64,000 nt of DNA, taken from NCBI GenBank assembly GCA_963813435.1, contig CAWEYY010000003.1, positions 186,001 through 250,000 on the forward strand, read 5' to 3'. The position numbers and the translations under genes were made by a program. This document shows, one piece after another, positions 7,111-15,211 of this stretch (the first letter of the stretch is position 1; every line of letters begins with the position of its first letter). This stretch comes from AC-32 sp963813435 (GTDB taxonomy: Bacteria; Actinomycetota; Thermoleophilia; Gaiellales; Gaiellaceae). The notes beneath the pieces are model-generated. The model did no database searches. It had not been told where the DNA came from and worked only from the letters and a program-made list of their open reading frames with translations.

Positions 7111-10071
7111 TCAGGAGCGGCAGGTGGCGAAAATCAGGCCGCGGGGATCACGCGGCGGGAGAGCAGCTCTTCGAAGCCGTCCTCGACCTCGGCCGCCTCG
7201 TCGTCGCGGCCGCGCGTGGCGCAGGAAGTCGGCCAGCGCCTCGATCGCCTCCGCGTGGTGGCGGCGGAACTCGGTGGCCGACGCCGTGGCGTAGCTCTCT
7301 CGGAGAAGCTCCTCGGCCTCGTCGTCTCGACCCTGCGCCGCGCGCACGAGGCCGAGCGCCATCGTGGTCGTGGCGAGAGACGTCACGTCGTGCGGGCCGA
7401 CGGTCTCGCGGGCCTCGAGCGCGTACCGCTCCGCCTCGTCGACCCGGCCCTCGTCCAGGAGCACCTCGGCCAGCGTGCGCTGGCTCTCGCAGAGCGCGGC
7501 GCGATCCTCGAGCGGCGCGAGCACGCGGATCGACTCGCGGAGCAGGCTCTCGGCGCGTGAGAGGTCGCCTTTGAACTTCGCGACCCACGCGGCGAACATC
7601 AGCGTGCGACCGATCGACCACGCGGCGCCGGCCTCCGCGAGGTACTCACGTGCCGACTCGAGCGCGGCCTCTGCAGCGTCGAGGTCGCGGCGCTGCAGGT
7701 AGAGCTGGCCCGCGTGGCGCAGCGCGTGGCCCTTCGCCTCGGCGCTGCCGCTCTGGTCCGCCAGCAGGAGCGCCTGCTCGATCAGCGGCGCCGCCTGGTC
7801 GAGTTCGAGGCGGGCGATGTAGACGCTCGCCAGCGTGTCGATCGCGTGGCTCTCGAAGTCCTTGCGCCCGGCCTGCCGCGCGACCTCGAGCGCCTCGCGG
7901 ACGATCTTCTCCTCGTTGGTCAGGTCGCCGCGGACCCAGGCGATCGTCGCCTGCACCTCGAGCGCACGGAAGCGGCCGTCGAGATCGTCGGGCTCGAGCA
8001 CGGCGAGCGCCTGCTCGATCAGCTCCTCGGCGTGCTGCACGTCGGCGTCGCGGAGAACGGCGGTCTCGGCGAGCATCGCGAGCGCGCGCCCCTGGGTCCA
8101 GCGGTCGCCTTCCTCGATGGCCGCCTCGAGGACGGCCTCCATCTCGCGCGAGACCGCGGGCAGGTCGCTGAGACGGTGAGCGGCGCTGGCCGCCAGGTAG
8201 CGTCGGCGGGTGGTCGGCTCGAGCTCGACCGAGCGGACGAAGAGGTGGCGTGCGGTTCTGTTCGCCTCGCGCGCGAAGGCACGGAGGCCGGCCTCGGCAA
8301 GCGCCTCGGCCGCCTCGCGCTCGAGCTCGATCGGAGCCGAGCCGTTCAGCTCCGCGCTCAGTGCGGCCGCTCGGTCGAGGTGGAACGCGCGGATCTCGAG
8401 CAGCTCGTCGCCGGTGCGCTCCTTCAGCCAGCCGGCGAACGCGGCGTGAAGCTCGGCGCGGGCGGACTTCGAGAGCCCCGAGTAGGCGACCTCGCGGATC
8501 AGCACGTGCTTGAAGCGGTAGGCGGGCTCGCCGCGGATCGACGAGCGCGGCTCGTCGAGGACGAAGTCGCGCAGCAGCAGGTCGTCCAGCGGCTCCTCGA
8601 CGGATTCGAGGTCGGGCGAGAGCCGCTCGAGCGCGGCCCTCCAGAAGACGCGGCCGATCACGGCCGCCCGCTGGAGGATCGACTTCGCCTCGGCCGGGAG
8701 CCTGTCGATGCGCGCGGCGATCAGCGCCTGCAGCGTGTCGGGGATCCGGTCGACCGACTCGACACCCTCCTCGGCGATCATCCGCATCGTCTCCTCGACG
8801 TAGAGCGGGTTGCCGTCGGTCTTGTCGAGCAGGTCGCGGCGCGCGCGCTCGGTCAGCTCGGCGCCGTCGAGCAACGCCTCGACGAGCTCCTCGCTCTCCT
8901 CGCGCTGCAGGGATTCGAGCTCGATCGCGGTCGCGCGGACGCGCCCGCCGCCCCAGCCCGGGCGGATATCGAGCAGCTCCGGCCGCGCGAGCGAGACGAG
9001 CAGCAGCGGCGCCTCTCGCACCCAGGTTGCGAGGTGCTCGATCAGCTCGAGGAGCGGCTCCTCGGCCCAGTGGATGTCCTCGAAGACGAGCACGAGCGGC
9101 TGCTCCTCGGCGAGCCGCTGCGCCCACTCGCGCGCGGCCCACGCGATCTCCTGCTGGCTGCGCTCGGCCTGAACCGCCTCGAGCACGCCCGAAGCGAGCC
9201 CGAGCAGGTCGGCCACGACCTCGTCCTCGCAGAAGGCACGGAGCTTCTCGATCGCGACGTCGAGCGGATCGTCGTCCGCGATCCCGGCCGCGCACTTGAC
9301 CATCTCGGCGAGCGGCCAGTACGTGACGCCCTCGCCGTAGGGGAGGCTGCGGCCCGAAAGCACGGTTGCGCCCTCGAGGGAGCCCGAGAATTCGCGCGCG
9401 AGGCGGCTCTTGCCGACTCCCGGCTCGCCGTAGATCGTGAACAGGTGCGCGCGGCGATCGCGGACGGCTCGCTCGTAGGTGTTTCTCAGGAGGTCCAGCT
9501 CGGCCTCGCGACCGATGAGCGGCGCCTGCAGGTGGTGACGACCGCGTCCATTGCCGTTCGTCCCGACCGCGCGCCAGGCCCAGAGCGGCTCGGGCAGGCC
9601 CTTGAGAGTCACCGGCCCGACGTCCTCGACCTCCACGCGGCCGAGCGTCAGCCGGTGCGCCCCTGGGCCGAGCAGGAGCTGCCCGGGCTCGGCCGACTGC
9701 TCGAGACGGGCAGCCAGCGTGACCGCCTCGCCGGTCGCGAACGTGGCCTCTCCGTCCTCGGCGACGACCTCGCCCGACTCGATGCCCACGCGGGCCTCGA
9801 GCTCGAGCTCGTCGACCGCCTCCAGGATCGCCAGTCCCGCACGAACCGCGCGCTCGGCGTCGTCCTCGTGCGCCTGCGGGATCCCGAAGGCGGCCATGAC
9901 CGCGTCACCGGCGAACTTCTCGACGATGCCGCCGTGGGTGATCACGCAGTGCGAGACCCGGTCGAAGAACATCTGGACACGGCGGCGCACGACCTCCGGA
10001 TCCGTCCCCGTCACCAGGGCGGTGGAGTCCACGAGATCGACGAACAAGACCGTCGCTAGCTTGCGTTCCAC
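7111..10071 (-). CDS. Cyclase-domain / AAA ATPase / TPR signalling protein
   Basis: 986 residues in three parts. Residues 1-180: class III cyclase homology domain (KLATVLFVDLVDSTAL, GGIVEKFAGDAVMAAFG, RVGIESGEVV, GEAVTLAARLEQ) with both metal-type Asp residues. Residues about 195-560: AAA/STAND ATPase with Walker A GEPGVGKSRL and Walker B-like LVLVFEDIHW. Residues 560-986: helical TPR-like repeats (A..LAE...Y..QRRDLDAAEAALESAR, ...AQGRDDEAEELLRESY). This architecture is common in actinobacteria and is thought to sense ligands through the repeats; cyclase activity is untested. GTG 10071 is chosen because TACACT (complement of 10079-10084) lies 7 bases upstream and the conserved sequence starts at once. 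Divergent from the phosphomannomutase gene. Confidence 0.88.
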   Translation of the reverse strand: MERKLATVLFVDLVDSTALVTGTDPEVVRRRVQMFFDRVSHCVITHGGIVEKFAGDAVMAAFGIPQAHEDDAERAVRAGLAILEAVDELELEARVGIESGEVVAEDGEATFATGEAVTLAARLEQSAEPGQLLLGPGAHRLTLGRVEVEDVGPVTLKGLPEPLWAWRAVGTNGNGRGRHHLQAPLIGREAELDLLRNTYERAVRDRRAHLFTIYGEPGVGKSRLAREFSGSLEGATVLSGRSLPYGEGVTYWPLAEMVKCAAGIADDDPLDVAIEKLRAFCEDEVVADLLGLASGVLEAVQAERSQQEIAWAAREWAQRLAEEQPLVLVFEDIHWAEEPLLELIEHLATWVREAPLLLVSLARPELLDIRPGWGGGRVRATAIELESLQREESEELVEALLDGAELTERARRDLLDKTDGNPLYVEETMRMIAEEGVESVDRIPDTLQALIAARIDRLPAEAKSILQRAAVIGRVFWRAALERLSPDLESVEEPLDDLLLRDFVLDEPRSSIRGEPAYRFKHVLIREVAYSGLSKSARAELHAAFAGWLKERTGDELLEIRAFHLDRAAALSAELNGSAPIELEREAAEALAEAGLRAFAREANRTARHLFVRSVELEPTTRRRYLAASAAHRLSDLPAVSREMEAVLEAAIEEGDRWTQGRALAMLAETAVLRDADVQHAEELIEQALAVLEPDDLDGRFRALEVQATIAWVRGDLTNEEKIVREALEVARQAGRKDFESHAIDTLASVYIARLELDQAAPLIEQALLLADQSGSAEAKGHALRHAGQLYLQRRDLDAAEAALESAREYLAEAGAAWSIGRTLMFAAWVAKFKGDLSRAESLLRESIRVLAPLEDRAALCESQRTLAEVLLDEGRVDEAERYALEARETVGPHDVTSLATTTMALGLVRAAQGRDDEAEELLRESYATASATEFRRHHAEAIEALADFLRHARPRRRGGRGRGRLRRAALPPRDPRGLIFATCRS

Positions 10072-10132
10072 GTACACCAGTGTAGAACGACCGCAGGCCC
10101 TTCTCGCTTCCCCCGCCAGTAGCATCCACGAG

Positions 10133-11491
10133 GTGCTGAATCCCGCTGTTTTCAAGGCTTACGACGTTCGCGGCCTCTATCCGTCCGAGCTCGACGAGGA
10201 AGGCGCCTACGCGGTCGGGAGAGCCTATGTGGAGCTGTTCGAGCCCGGCAGGATCGCGGTCGGGCACGACATGCGCGTCTCCTCGCCGCCGATGGCGGAT
10301 GCGCTGATCCGAGGGGCGAGCGAGGCGGGCGCCGAGGTGCTCGAGCTCGGCCTCGTCGGCACGGAGATGGTCTACCTCGCGGTAGGCGAGCTCGGCCTCG
10401 ACGGCGGAATCGCCGTCACCGCGTCGCACAACCCGAAGGAGTACACGGGCCTGAAGATCGTCCGCGGCGGCGCGCTCCCGGTCGGCGGCGACTCCGGCCT
10501 GCTCGACATCCGCGACCGCGCCCTGTCCCTTCCAGCCGTGTCGGAGGGACAGTCCCCGGGACCTGTCCGAAGCTACGACGTCTGGCCCGCGTACATCGAG
10601 CGCGTCCTGTCGTTCATCGACGTCGACCTGGTCTCGCCGCTCCACATCGTCGTCGACGCGGCCAACGGCATGGGCGGCGTGATGCTCCCGCCCGTGCTCG
10701 AGCGGTTGCCGCAGGTCGAGGCAGAACGGTTCTTCTTCGAGCCCGACGGAACCTTCCCGAACCACGAGCCGAACCCGCTCCTGCCCGAGAACCGCGAGTT
10801 CATCGTCGGGAAGACACTCGAGTCGAAGGCCGCGCTCGGCGCCGCGTTCGACGGCGACGCCGATCGCTGCTTCTTCGTAGACGACACCGGCGAGTTCGTC
10901 CCGGGCGACTTCGTCACGGCCCTCCTCGCCGACGCCGTCCTGGAGAAAGAGCCCGGCGCGAGGATCATCTACGACGTCCGCGCGAGCTGGGCGGTCCCGG
11001 ACACGATCGAGCACGCAGGCGGGATCCCGCTCGTCAACCGCGTCGGCCACGCGTTCATCAAGCACCGCATGCGCGAGGAGGACGCGGCCTTCGCCGGCGA
11101 GGTCTCCGGCCATTACTACTTCCGCGACTTCACCCAGGCGGACTCGGGGGTGATCCCGTTCCTGCTCATGCTCGAGCTCGTCTCGCGCAAGGGCAAGAGG
11201 CTCTCCGAGATCCTCGCGCCGTTCCGCGAGCGCTACTTCCTGACCGGCGAGCTGAACACGCCCGTCGCGGACGTCGAACTCACCCTCGACGCGCTCGAGA
11301 AGCGCTTCGGAACGGAGGGCAAGATCGGCCATCTCGACGGGGTCTCGATCGAGGCGGAGGACTGGCACATGAACGTCCGGCCCTCGAACACGGAGCCGCT
11401 CCTGCGCCTGAACCTCGAGGCGCGCTCTCGCGAGCTGATGGAGGAGAAGCGAGAAGAGGTGCTGCAGGTGATTCGTACGGCTACGCTCTAG
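10133..11491 (+). CDS. Phosphomannomutase/phosphoglucomutase
   Basis: Alpha-D-phosphohexomutase interconverting mannose- or glucose-6-phosphate and the 1-phosphates, feeding GDP-mannose or UDP-glucose and cell-envelope glycans. 452 residues with all signatures: catalytic phosphoserine loop TASHNPKEYTG (about residue 100), metal-binding DGDADR (about 242-247), sugar-binding GEVSGHYYF (about 323-331) and phosphate-binding PSNTEPLLRLN near the C-terminus. The reading frame extends far upstream over the opposite-strand gene, but GTG 10133 matches the family N-terminus (FKAYDVRGLYP). TAGCAT (10120-10125) is 7 bases before it. It appears to head a run with the next two genes (3-base gap, then an ATGA overlap). 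Confidence 0.92.
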   Translation: MLNPAVFKAYDVRGLYPSELDEEGAYAVGRAYVELFEPGRIAVGHDMRVSSPPMADALIRGASEAGAEVLELGLVGTEMVYLAVGELGLDGGIAVTASHNPKEYTGLKIVRGGALPVGGDSGLLDIRDRALSLPAVSEGQSPGPVRSYDVWPAYIERVLSFIDVDLVSPLHIVVDAANGMGGVMLPPVLERLPQVEAERFFFEPDGTFPNHEPNPLLPENREFIVGKTLESKAALGAAFDGDADRCFFVDDTGEFVPGDFVTALLADAVLEKEPGARIIYDVRASWAVPDTIEHAGGIPLVNRVGHAFIKHRMREEDAAFAGEVSGHYYFRDFTQADSGVIPFLLMLELVSRKGKRLSEILAPFRERYFLTGELNTPVADVELTLDALEKRFGTEGKIGHLDGVSIEAEDWHMNVRPSNTEPLLRLNLEARSRELMEEKREEVLQVIRTATL

Positions 11492-11494
11492 GAC

Positions 11495-12181
11495 ATGACC
11501 ATCGCCCGGCCGACCCTTCTGTGCGCGCTGATCGCCTCAGCGGCTGCCCTTCTGCTCGCCGCTCCGGCGGTCGCCGCCGCGCCGCTCAGCGCAACCGACC
11601 GCCAGCAGATCAACGCGGCCGTCGACACGTTCGTCAACCACGCCGTGCGAAGGAGCAACGTCGGGGCCTCGTACGCGGTCGTCACGCCGAACATGCGCGG
11701 CGGGATGACGCTCAAGCAATGGTCACGGGGCTCGCTGCCCGTCAACCCGTACCCGGCCCGCGGCCAGCACCACCCGTGGACGGTCCAGTACCGGAGCGGG
11801 AACGAGCTCGGGCTCGAGATCATCCTGGTGCCTCCGCGCAAGAGCAAGCAGGGGCAGGTGTTGTTCACGATGACGCTCAAGCGCCTCGGCGGCCGCTGGC
11901 TCGTCGACGACTTCCAGCCCGCTGCCACCTTCGCGCCCGAGGGCACGGCGCCGAGGGTCACGGCGCAGCAGGACTTCATGCCGGCCGGCCAGGGCGAGGA
12001 CGGGGCCGCAGCGGAACCCAAGCGGTTGAGCGTCGACTACATCTTCATCCCGTTCGTCTTCATCGGGCTCGTCCTGGTCGCCGTCGCGGCGTGGATCGTC
12101 ACGTCCGTCGTCCGCGACCGGCGGATGGCGGGTGCGCACGGAAGGAGCCTTCCGCCCCTTCCGACACGCCGCCCCGAATGA
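11495..12181 (+). CDS. Secreted/membrane-anchored hypothetical protein with C-terminal anchor
   Basis: 228 residues. A signal peptide ends around ALA-type residues near position 29 (LLLAAPAVAAAPLS). It is followed by an extracytoplasmic domain of about 140 residues with an NTF2/lumazine-like pattern (helical start QQINAAVDTFVNHAVRRSN, then alternating strands ending FTMTLKRLGGRWLVDDFQP). A second hydrophobic segment (about 183-207) anchors the C-terminus, leaving a short basic cytoplasmic tail. Its start is 3 bases after the phosphomannomutase stop and its stop overlaps the next start (ATGA), so all three genes are probably co-transcribed. No catalytic motif seen; role unknown. Confidence 0.7.
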   Translation: MTIARPTLLCALIASAAALLLAAPAVAAAPLSATDRQQINAAVDTFVNHAVRRSNVGASYAVVTPNMRGGMTLKQWSRGSLPVNPYPARGQHHPWTVQYRSGNELGLEIILVPPRKSKQGQVLFTMTLKRLGGRWLVDDFQPAATFAPEGTAPRVTAQQDFMPAGQGEDGAAAEPKRLSVDYIFIPFVFIGLVLVAVAAWIVTSVVRDRRMAGAHGRSLPPLPTRRPE

Positions 12182-12639
12182 CGCAGCTCGAGCTCGGCCG
12201 GATCACCGACCGGAAGCCGCCGTTCAAGTACTCCGCACTGACCCGGGTCGCCTTCTCGGACACCGACGCGCAGGGGATCGTCTACTACGGCCGCTACTTC
12301 CCCTACTTCGACGGCGCGCGGGTCGAGTACCACCGCCACCTGGGGATGCTCGACCGCGACGCGCGCGAGCAGGAGTTCGTGATGCGCGCGAACTCGATCG
12401 AGTACTTCGCGCCAGCGCGGTTCGACGACCTGATCGAGGTCTTCTTCCGTGTCTCGAGGATCGGCCGGACGAGCGTCACCTGCGAGTGCGCGGCCTACCG
12501 GGTCGAGGACGACGTCCTGATGGTGACCGCTGAGCAGACGATGGTTCTCGTCGACCTCGACGAGCGCAAGGCATGCCCCGTGCCCGACTGGTACCGCGAG
12601 AAGATCCGCGCCTTCGAGGGAGACGACCTCGATGGCTGA
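12178..12639 (+). CDS. YbgC-like acyl-CoA thioesterase (4HBT hot-dog family)
   Basis: 153 residues of the 4-hydroxybenzoyl-CoA thioesterase type hot-dog fold, hydrolysing acyl-CoA or acyl-ACP thioesters in the cytosol. The signature SDTDAQGIVYYGRYFPYFDGARVEY carries the catalytic Asp (about residue 31) followed by the long central helix. The remaining strands are typical (IEYFAPARFDDLIEVFFRVSRIGRTSVTCECAAYRVEDDVLMVTAEQTMVLVD pattern in shorter blocks). Start ATG 12178 overlaps the previous stop by ATGA, indicating translational coupling. Substrate unknown. The following GAF gene overlaps its end by 8 bases. Confidence 0.88.
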   Translation: MTQLELGRITDRKPPFKYSALTRVAFSDTDAQGIVYYGRYFPYFDGARVEYHRHLGMLDRDAREQEFVMRANSIEYFAPARFDDLIEVFFRVSRIGRTSVTCECAAYRVEDDVLMVTAEQTMVLVDLDERKACPVPDWYREKIRAFEGDDLDG

Positions 12640-13080
12640 GCGCGCGGCCGCTCTGGCCGAGATCGAGGCGATCGTCGAACGCGGCGGCGGACGTCCTGCG
12701 GCCAGGTGGTCGAGTCGCTGCACGACGGCTTCGAGCACTACTCGTGGCTCGGCATCTACCTCGTCGAGGGCGACGACCTCGTGCTCGGTCCGTGGAAGGG
12801 CCCGGAGGCGACCGAGCACGTGCGCATCCCCGTCGGCCAGGGGATCTGCGGGGCCGCGGCCGCAACCGGCGAGACGGAGATCGTCGACGACGTGAACGCC
12901 GACGCCCGCTACCTCTCGTGCTTTCCGTCGACGCGCTCCGAGATCGTCGTCCCGATCGCCCACGAGGGGCGCGTGGTCGGCGAGATCGACATCGACTCGG
13001 ACCAGCCGGCGGCTTTCGCCGAGGACGACCGCGCCTTCCTGGAACGGGTTGCCGCGGTGATCGCCCCGCACTGCTCGTGA
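12632..13080 (+). pseudogene. GAF-domain protein, frame broken near 12690
   Basis: ATG 12632 overlaps the thioesterase stop and opens a frame reading AERAAALAEIEAIVERGG. Between about 12686 and 12703 the frame changes, and from GTG 12706 the protein continues VVESLHDGFEHYSWLGIYLVEGDDLVLGPWKG with RIPVGQGICGAAAATGE, EIVDDVNADARYLSCFPSTRSEIVVPI and GEIDIDSDQPAAFAEDD, a free-methionine-sulfoxide-reductase-like GAF domain (Cys positions as in fRMsr-type proteins). A net one-base change in the C-rich stretch restores a single frame of about 149 residues. Translation from GTG 12706 alone would give a domain lacking its first helix. Sequencing error or recent inactivation cannot be told apart here. 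Confidence 0.65.
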
Positions 13081-13084
13081 GGAG

Positions 13085-15034
13085 CTGACGACGCCCGCCG
13101 CCCCACGCCTTCGGATCGCGGGGCTGCACCTGCTCGTTCTCTCGTCGTTCGCCGTCGCGCAGCCGCTCTTCGACCTGCTGGGCAAGAACGGCGAGTTCTT
13201 CGCGGCCCGCGGCTCGACGCGCTGGGACGTCGTCGTCTTCGGGCTGGCCGTCCTGCTTCTTCCGCCTGCGCTGCTGCTCGGACTCGAGGCGCTGACGCCG
13301 AGACGGGCTCGCGGCGTCGTCCACGCGTGTTTCATCGGAGGCCTTGCAGGGCTCTTCGTGCTGCAGGCGATCCACGGGTTCGGCGTGTCCGGCTGGCTGC
13401 TCGTGCTGCTCGCCGGGGCCGTCGGCGCCGGCCTCGCTGCGCTCTACGTCTCGGCGTCCGCGGCACGCCTGACGCTCACGGTCCTCGCGCCCGCGCCGCT
13501 CCTCTTCCTCGCCGTGTTCCTGTTCCACTCGGACGTCTCGCGGCTCACGCTCGGCGCGACCGGCTCGGCGCTCGCCGCCGGTGAGCGGCCTCACACGCCG
13601 GTCGTGCTCGTCACGTTCGACGAGCTGCCGCTCAACTCGCTGCTCGACGCCAGCGGCCGGATCGACCCGGTGCGATTCCCGAACTTCGCGCGCCTCTCGC
13701 GCGGCGCGACCTGGTTCGCGAACGCGAGCACCGTCGCTGAGGGGACGACGCATGCGGTGCCAGCGATCCTCACGGGAAGGTTCCCGCGCGTCGGGGAGCT
13801 CCCCGTCTACGCCGACCACCGCCAGAACCTCTTCACGCTCCTCGGCGGCGCCACGCGCCTCCATGTCGCCGACGAGGAGACGCACCTCTGCCCGCCCAAG
13901 CTGTGCCCCGGCCTGGAGGGGTCGTTCGGCTCGAGGATGGAGTCGCTCGCCGAGGACTCGGGTGTCGTCTACCTGCGGGAGCTCCTGCCGGACGACCTCG
14001 CGTCCGGGATCCCGTCGATCGCGAACGGCTGGGGGAACTTCCTGCGCGACGAGAGCGGCCACCATGACCCGGGTCGCCTTCCGGCCTCGTTCGTCGAGTC
14101 GCTGCGGCCCGGCCACGGCGCCGAGCTCTGGTACGCACACCTGATGCTGCCCCACAGCCCGTGGCAGTACCTGCCGTCGGGCCGCCGCTACTCGGTGCGC
14201 CCGGCCCCCGCCTGGGGCAGCGACGAGGTGTGGACGGACAACCAGGCCGCGGTCGACCAGTCGTGGCAGCGGCATCTCCTGCAGCTCGGCTATGCGGACC
14301 GGGTACTGGGCGGGCTCGTCTCGCGGCTGCGCGCCACCGGGCTCTACGACCGCGCGCTCATAGTCGTGACAGCCGACCACGGCGTGAGCTTCCGCGCCGG
14401 CCAGAAGCGCCGGCCGCTCTCGAGCGCGAACCTCCAGGACATCGCGTACGTGCCGCTGTTCGTGAAGCTCCCCGGTCAGAAGCACGGCCGGGTTGTTCGC
14501 GCTCCCGCCCGGACGATCGACATCCTCCCCACGATCGCGCGAGAGCTCCGCGTCAGCGTGCCGTGGAGCCTCGACGGCCGCCCACTCCTCCCGAGCCCGG
14601 CGAGGGAGCGCGACGTCGTCCTGATCAAGGACCACGGCAGGCGCTTCGTGATTCCGACAAGCGAGCTCGAGGCGAAACGACAGCAGGCGCTCCGGCGGCA
14701 GACTGCGCTGTTCGGCTCGGACCAGCCCACGGCGACGCTGTACGCGATCGGCCCGTACCGGTCGCTGCTCGGCAAGCGGCTCGCGCAGTTCCGCATCCGG
14801 CCGGGTGGGACGGTCATGCTCGACGGGATCGACACGTCGACCGGCCCGGTCCAGGTGAGCGGACGCTTCCCGGCGCGCGTCCACGCTGTCGCCGTCGCCT
14901 CGCGCGGCCAAATCGTCGCTGTCGTCCCGGCCGCAGGGGGCCGCTTTTGGGCCCTCGCCCCCGGCCTGGAGGGACGGACTCCGCAGCTCTACTCGATCGC
15001 GGGGCCGCGAGCCCTCGCGCGACTTTCGGGGTAG
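13085..15034 (+). CDS. Membrane sulfatase/phosphatase-type hydrolase (alkaline phosphatase superfamily), start unclear
   Basis: About 649 residues. Five hydrophobic segments lie in the first ~170 residues (for example AGLHLLVLSSFAVAQPLFDLL and LTLTVLAPAPLLFLAVFLF). They are followed by an extracytoplasmic sulfatase-type domain with metal-binding VVLVTFDELPLNSLL, candidate nucleophile region TTHAVPAILTGRFP, HSPWQYLPSG and VVTADHGVSF. No Cys/Ser-type formylglycine motif is obvious, so phosphatase or transferase activity is equally possible. The first ATG/GTG in frame is 13358, which would cut off three membrane spans; coding-like sequence extends in frame to CTG 13085, preceded by GAGGAG. The true start is CTG, or a base is missing near 13080. 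Confidence 0.75.
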   Translation: MTTPAAPRLRIAGLHLLVLSSFAVAQPLFDLLGKNGEFFAARGSTRWDVVVFGLAVLLLPPALLLGLEALTPRRARGVVHACFIGGLAGLFVLQAIHGFGVSGWLLVLLAGAVGAGLAALYVSASAARLTLTVLAPAPLLFLAVFLFHSDVSRLTLGATGSALAAGERPHTPVVLVTFDELPLNSLLDASGRIDPVRFPNFARLSRGATWFANASTVAEGTTHAVPAILTGRFPRVGELPVYADHRQNLFTLLGGATRLHVADEETHLCPPKLCPGLEGSFGSRMESLAEDSGVVYLRELLPDDLASGIPSIANGWGNFLRDESGHHDPGRLPASFVESLRPGHGAELWYAHLMLPHSPWQYLPSGRRYSVRPAPAWGSDEVWTDNQAAVDQSWQRHLLQLGYADRVLGGLVSRLRATGLYDRALIVVTADHGVSFRAGQKRRPLSSANLQDIAYVPLFVKLPGQKHGRVVRAPARTIDILPTIARELRVSVPWSLDGRPLLPSPARERDVVLIKDHGRRFVIPTSELEAKRQQALRRQTALFGSDQPTATLYAIGPYRSLLGKRLAQFRIRPGGTVMLDGIDTSTGPVQVSGRFPARVHAVAVASRGQIVAVVPAAGGRFWALAPGLEGRTPQLYSIAGPRALARLSG

Positions 15035-15043
15035 AAAGGGCTG

Positions 15044-15079
15044 GGCGCCCGCCCGCCGTCCTCGAAACGAGCGGGCGCC
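15044..15079 (+). terminator. Probable terminator hairpin after the sulfatase gene
   Basis: GGCGCCCGC at 15044-15052 pairs perfectly with GCGGGCGCC at 15071-15079 around an 18-base loop, beginning 9 bases after the stop codon. There is no following T-run, which is usual for high-GC actinobacteria. Confidence 0.55.
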
Positions 15080-15165
15080 ACAGCTCTCTGGTGAAGCCCC
15101 CTCCCCTTATGTCACGTTGTAGTTAGGTCGGCCGAAACGCGCCATCCCTCATTCGAGGTACCCCG

Positions 15166-15194
15166 CTCGATCGAGGGATCATCCCTCGATCGAG
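15166..15194. terminator. Perfect 13-bp palindromic hairpin between convergent genes
   Basis: CTCGATCGAGGGA (15166-15178) and its exact complement TCCCTCGATCGAG (15182-15194) are separated by TCA. The same region also holds a second perfect palindrome of 18 bases starting at 15181 and a degenerate copy (ATCCCTC, then TTCGAGG) at about 15144-15158. It lies between the 3' ends of the sulfatase gene and rel, so a bidirectional terminator is the simplest role; a small REP-like repeat cluster is an alternative. Confidence 0.5.
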
Positions 15195-15211
15195 GGATTG
15201 GCCGAGAAGCG

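Noticed and set aside
7148..9299. Long open frames on both strands inside the cyclase-AAA-TPR gene.
   Set aside because: They are GC-rich shadows with Arg/Pro/Ala-dominated translations and no family resemblance.
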